The notes under the pieces were generated by a model. The model was not told the origin of the DNA. It ran no database searches and worked only from the letters and a program-made list of their open reading frames with translations. A program made the translations under genes and the position numbers. Positions 63,023 to 64,000 of a stretch of 64,000 nucleotides of DNA are shown piece after piece. Origin of the DNA: Haladaptatus cibarius D43 (GTDB lineage Archaea > Halobacteriota > Halobacteria > Halobacteriales > Haladaptataceae); NCBI RefSeq assembly GCF_000710615.1, contig NZ_JDTH01000002.1, positions 798,082 to 862,081 on the forward strand, in the 5' to 3' direction. Numbering within the stretch: the first letter of the stretch is position 1; each line of letters opens with the position of its first letter.

Positions 63023-64000
63023 TCGCCTAATTCTTCTCCGAGCAAATCCACCGCATTCCGAACAGCGCCGACTGAGGACAGATACCCCGCGCCGACCGTC
63101 GTTTTGAGTGCTTTCGCTGGCCTCCCAGTCACGACCGTCGGGCCGACTTGGGCAACTGCACCGTCCCCCACGGAAACCAGCCATCCCGGCGAGTTGAACG
63201 AAAACTGGTCGAGTCGCGGTTCGAATACGTCATCATCGTCGTCATTCGTGTCCTCCACCAGTCGCGCGATATTCGTTGCGACGACTCTCGCCTCTCGAAT
63301 CGCGGATTGGGCGCTCGCCGGAACCGCTTCCCCCTCGGCGTCCACGACTGTTCCAGCATCGCCGACGACGAAGGTTCCGTCGCCGAGTCGGAGCGTGCTA
63401 TCGACCTGCGGCCGGTCGCCGCCGAGTGCATCCGGGCCGCGAATGCCGCCCGTCCAGATGAACTGGTCGTAGAGAAGCGCGGTTCCGTCGGCCAGCGTGA
63501 TTTTTTCGTCTTCTGCACGTTCGACGGCGGTTCCGGTTCGAATCTCCACATCGCGCTTTTCCAGTTCTTTTTGGACTGCCTGCTGGAAATTGGCGGGGAA
63601 CGAGGGCGCGACGTTGCCGAACTGCTCAAGAAGCACGATTTCCGTGTTCATTTCCTCCTCGCGGGCGAGCGCGGCGAGTTCGCCCGCGACCTGCACGCCC
63701 GACAGTCCTGCACCGCCGACCACGATACGACCGCCGTCGTTGTCGAAGAACTCCTCCCGAATTGCTTCGGCGTGGTGTAATCGCTTCAGGGGAGTTGCGT
63801 ACTCTTCGACACCCGGTAGGTCGTAGAAGGCGGTTTCCGCGCCGAGACAGACTCCGGCGTAATCGTATTCGAGTACGTCGGTATCTCCGTCCGACCCCAG
63901 TATGATTCGGTTTTCATCCACGTCCATAGATTCGACTCTCGCCTCTCGAACTTCGCAGCCAAGTACGTCTTCGAGGGGAATCGAAATATCGTCGGCCAAG
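63019..64000 (-). CDS. NDH-2-like FAD/NAD(P)-dependent oxidoreductase (partial, N-terminus outside window)
   Basis: The visible ~326 residues hold the NADH-binding IVVGGAGLSGVQVAGE and the FAD-closing TFVVGDAGTVVD, as in type II NADH dehydrogenases and sulfide:quinone-type enzymes. The N-terminal FAD-binding motif lies outside the window, so no true start is visible; the frame remains open at the edge. A second homologue is at 27.9-29.1 kb. Confidence 0.88.
   Translation of the reverse strand, partial: LADDISIPLEDVLGCEVREARVESMDVDENRIILGSDGDTDVLEYDYAGVCLGAETAFYDLPGVEEYATPLKRLHHAEAIREEFFDNDGGRIVVGGAGLSGVQVAGELAALAREEEMNTEIVLLEQFGNVAPSFPANFQQAVQKELEKRDVEIRTGTAVERAEDEKITLADGTALLYDQFIWTGGIRGPDALGGDRPQVDSTLRLGDGTFVVGDAGTVVDAEGEAVPASAQSAIREARVVATNIARLVEDTNDDDDDVFEPRLDQFSFNSPGWLVSVGDGAVAQVGPTVVTGRPAKALKTTVGAGYLSSVGAVRNAVDLLGEELGD

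Noticed and set aside
1-64000. CRISPR arrays, rRNA genes, replication origin, IS transposases
   Set aside because: No regularly spaced repeats, rRNA sequence, Cdc6/Orc gene with origin repeats, or transposase frame was seen anywhere in the window.

Overview
The window is haloarchaeal chromosome (class Halobacteria). The evidence is archaeal-type ribosomal proteins (L7Ae, S28e, L24e, L21e), RNA polymerase subunit F, EF-1 beta, a 7S SRP RNA, TmcA, deoxyhypusine synthase, ether-lipid enzymes (GGPP synthase and a UbiA-family synthase), several Tat signals, acidic proteins with GC-rich third codon positions, and stop/start-overlapping operons. A Haladaptatus-like genus is only a guess. Most of the window is conserved core genome, broken by a few AT-rich accessory patches.

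Layout. 1-5.7 kb: penicillin-acylase-family hydrolase (C-terminus cut by the window edge), a methanethiol oxidase/SBP56 plus [2Fe-2S] ferredoxin pair, the rpl7ae-rps28e-rpl24e-ndk operon and a GNAT remnant. 5.8-10.4 kb: cox3, tmcA, a Bat-type HTH regulator, a HalOD1 protein and a 50-aa cysteine protein. 10.7-15 kb: gltX, then rnj-GGPP synthase. 15.9-22.1 kb: a split methionine synthase (two genes) and the L21e-rpoF-DUF655-ksgA-mscS-hemK-like run. 22.8-30.4 kb: cystathionine gamma-synthase/lyase, MBL enzymes, EF-1 beta with its four-CxxC zinc-ribbon partner, OsmC, FAH, NDH-2, CRM-domain protein and a second MscS. 30.5-39.7 kb: Tat lipoprotein deacylase, SRP RNA, small membrane proteins, cysteine synthase, PhoX, CoA-binding protein, a RecA-fold protein, UbiA-family synthase and tRNA-Arg(TCG). 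39.8-48.7 kb (more accessory): an iron-type ABC uptake operon preceded by two DtxR-type palindromes, an ArsR-led operon with a large palindromic operator, deoxyhypusine synthase and a frameshifted Doc toxin. 48.7-51.6 kb: DUF892, AI-2E-type transporter and a BKACE enzyme. 51.7-59.1 kb: siroheme synthesis genes (SirC-like, CobA, CbiX-DR2241) next to a siroheme nitrite/sulfite reductase, so cofactor and user are adjacent. 59.1-64 kb: an ABC-2 exporter divergent from a Tat-exported precursor with a 12-cysteine C-terminal module, small membrane proteins, and an NDH-2-like gene running off the end.

Most notable: (1) the Tat precursor with all 12 cysteines in its last 48 residues beside a dedicated-looking ABC exporter, a halocin-like peptide system I do not recognise; (2) three copies of a 340-425 bp non-coding element with terminal inverted repeats and internal hairpins whose sequence changes while pairing is kept; (3) iron-box control of an uptake operon that carries an unusual FAD oxidoreductase; (4) 14-bp copies of the tRNA-Arg 3' end bounding the accessory stretch.
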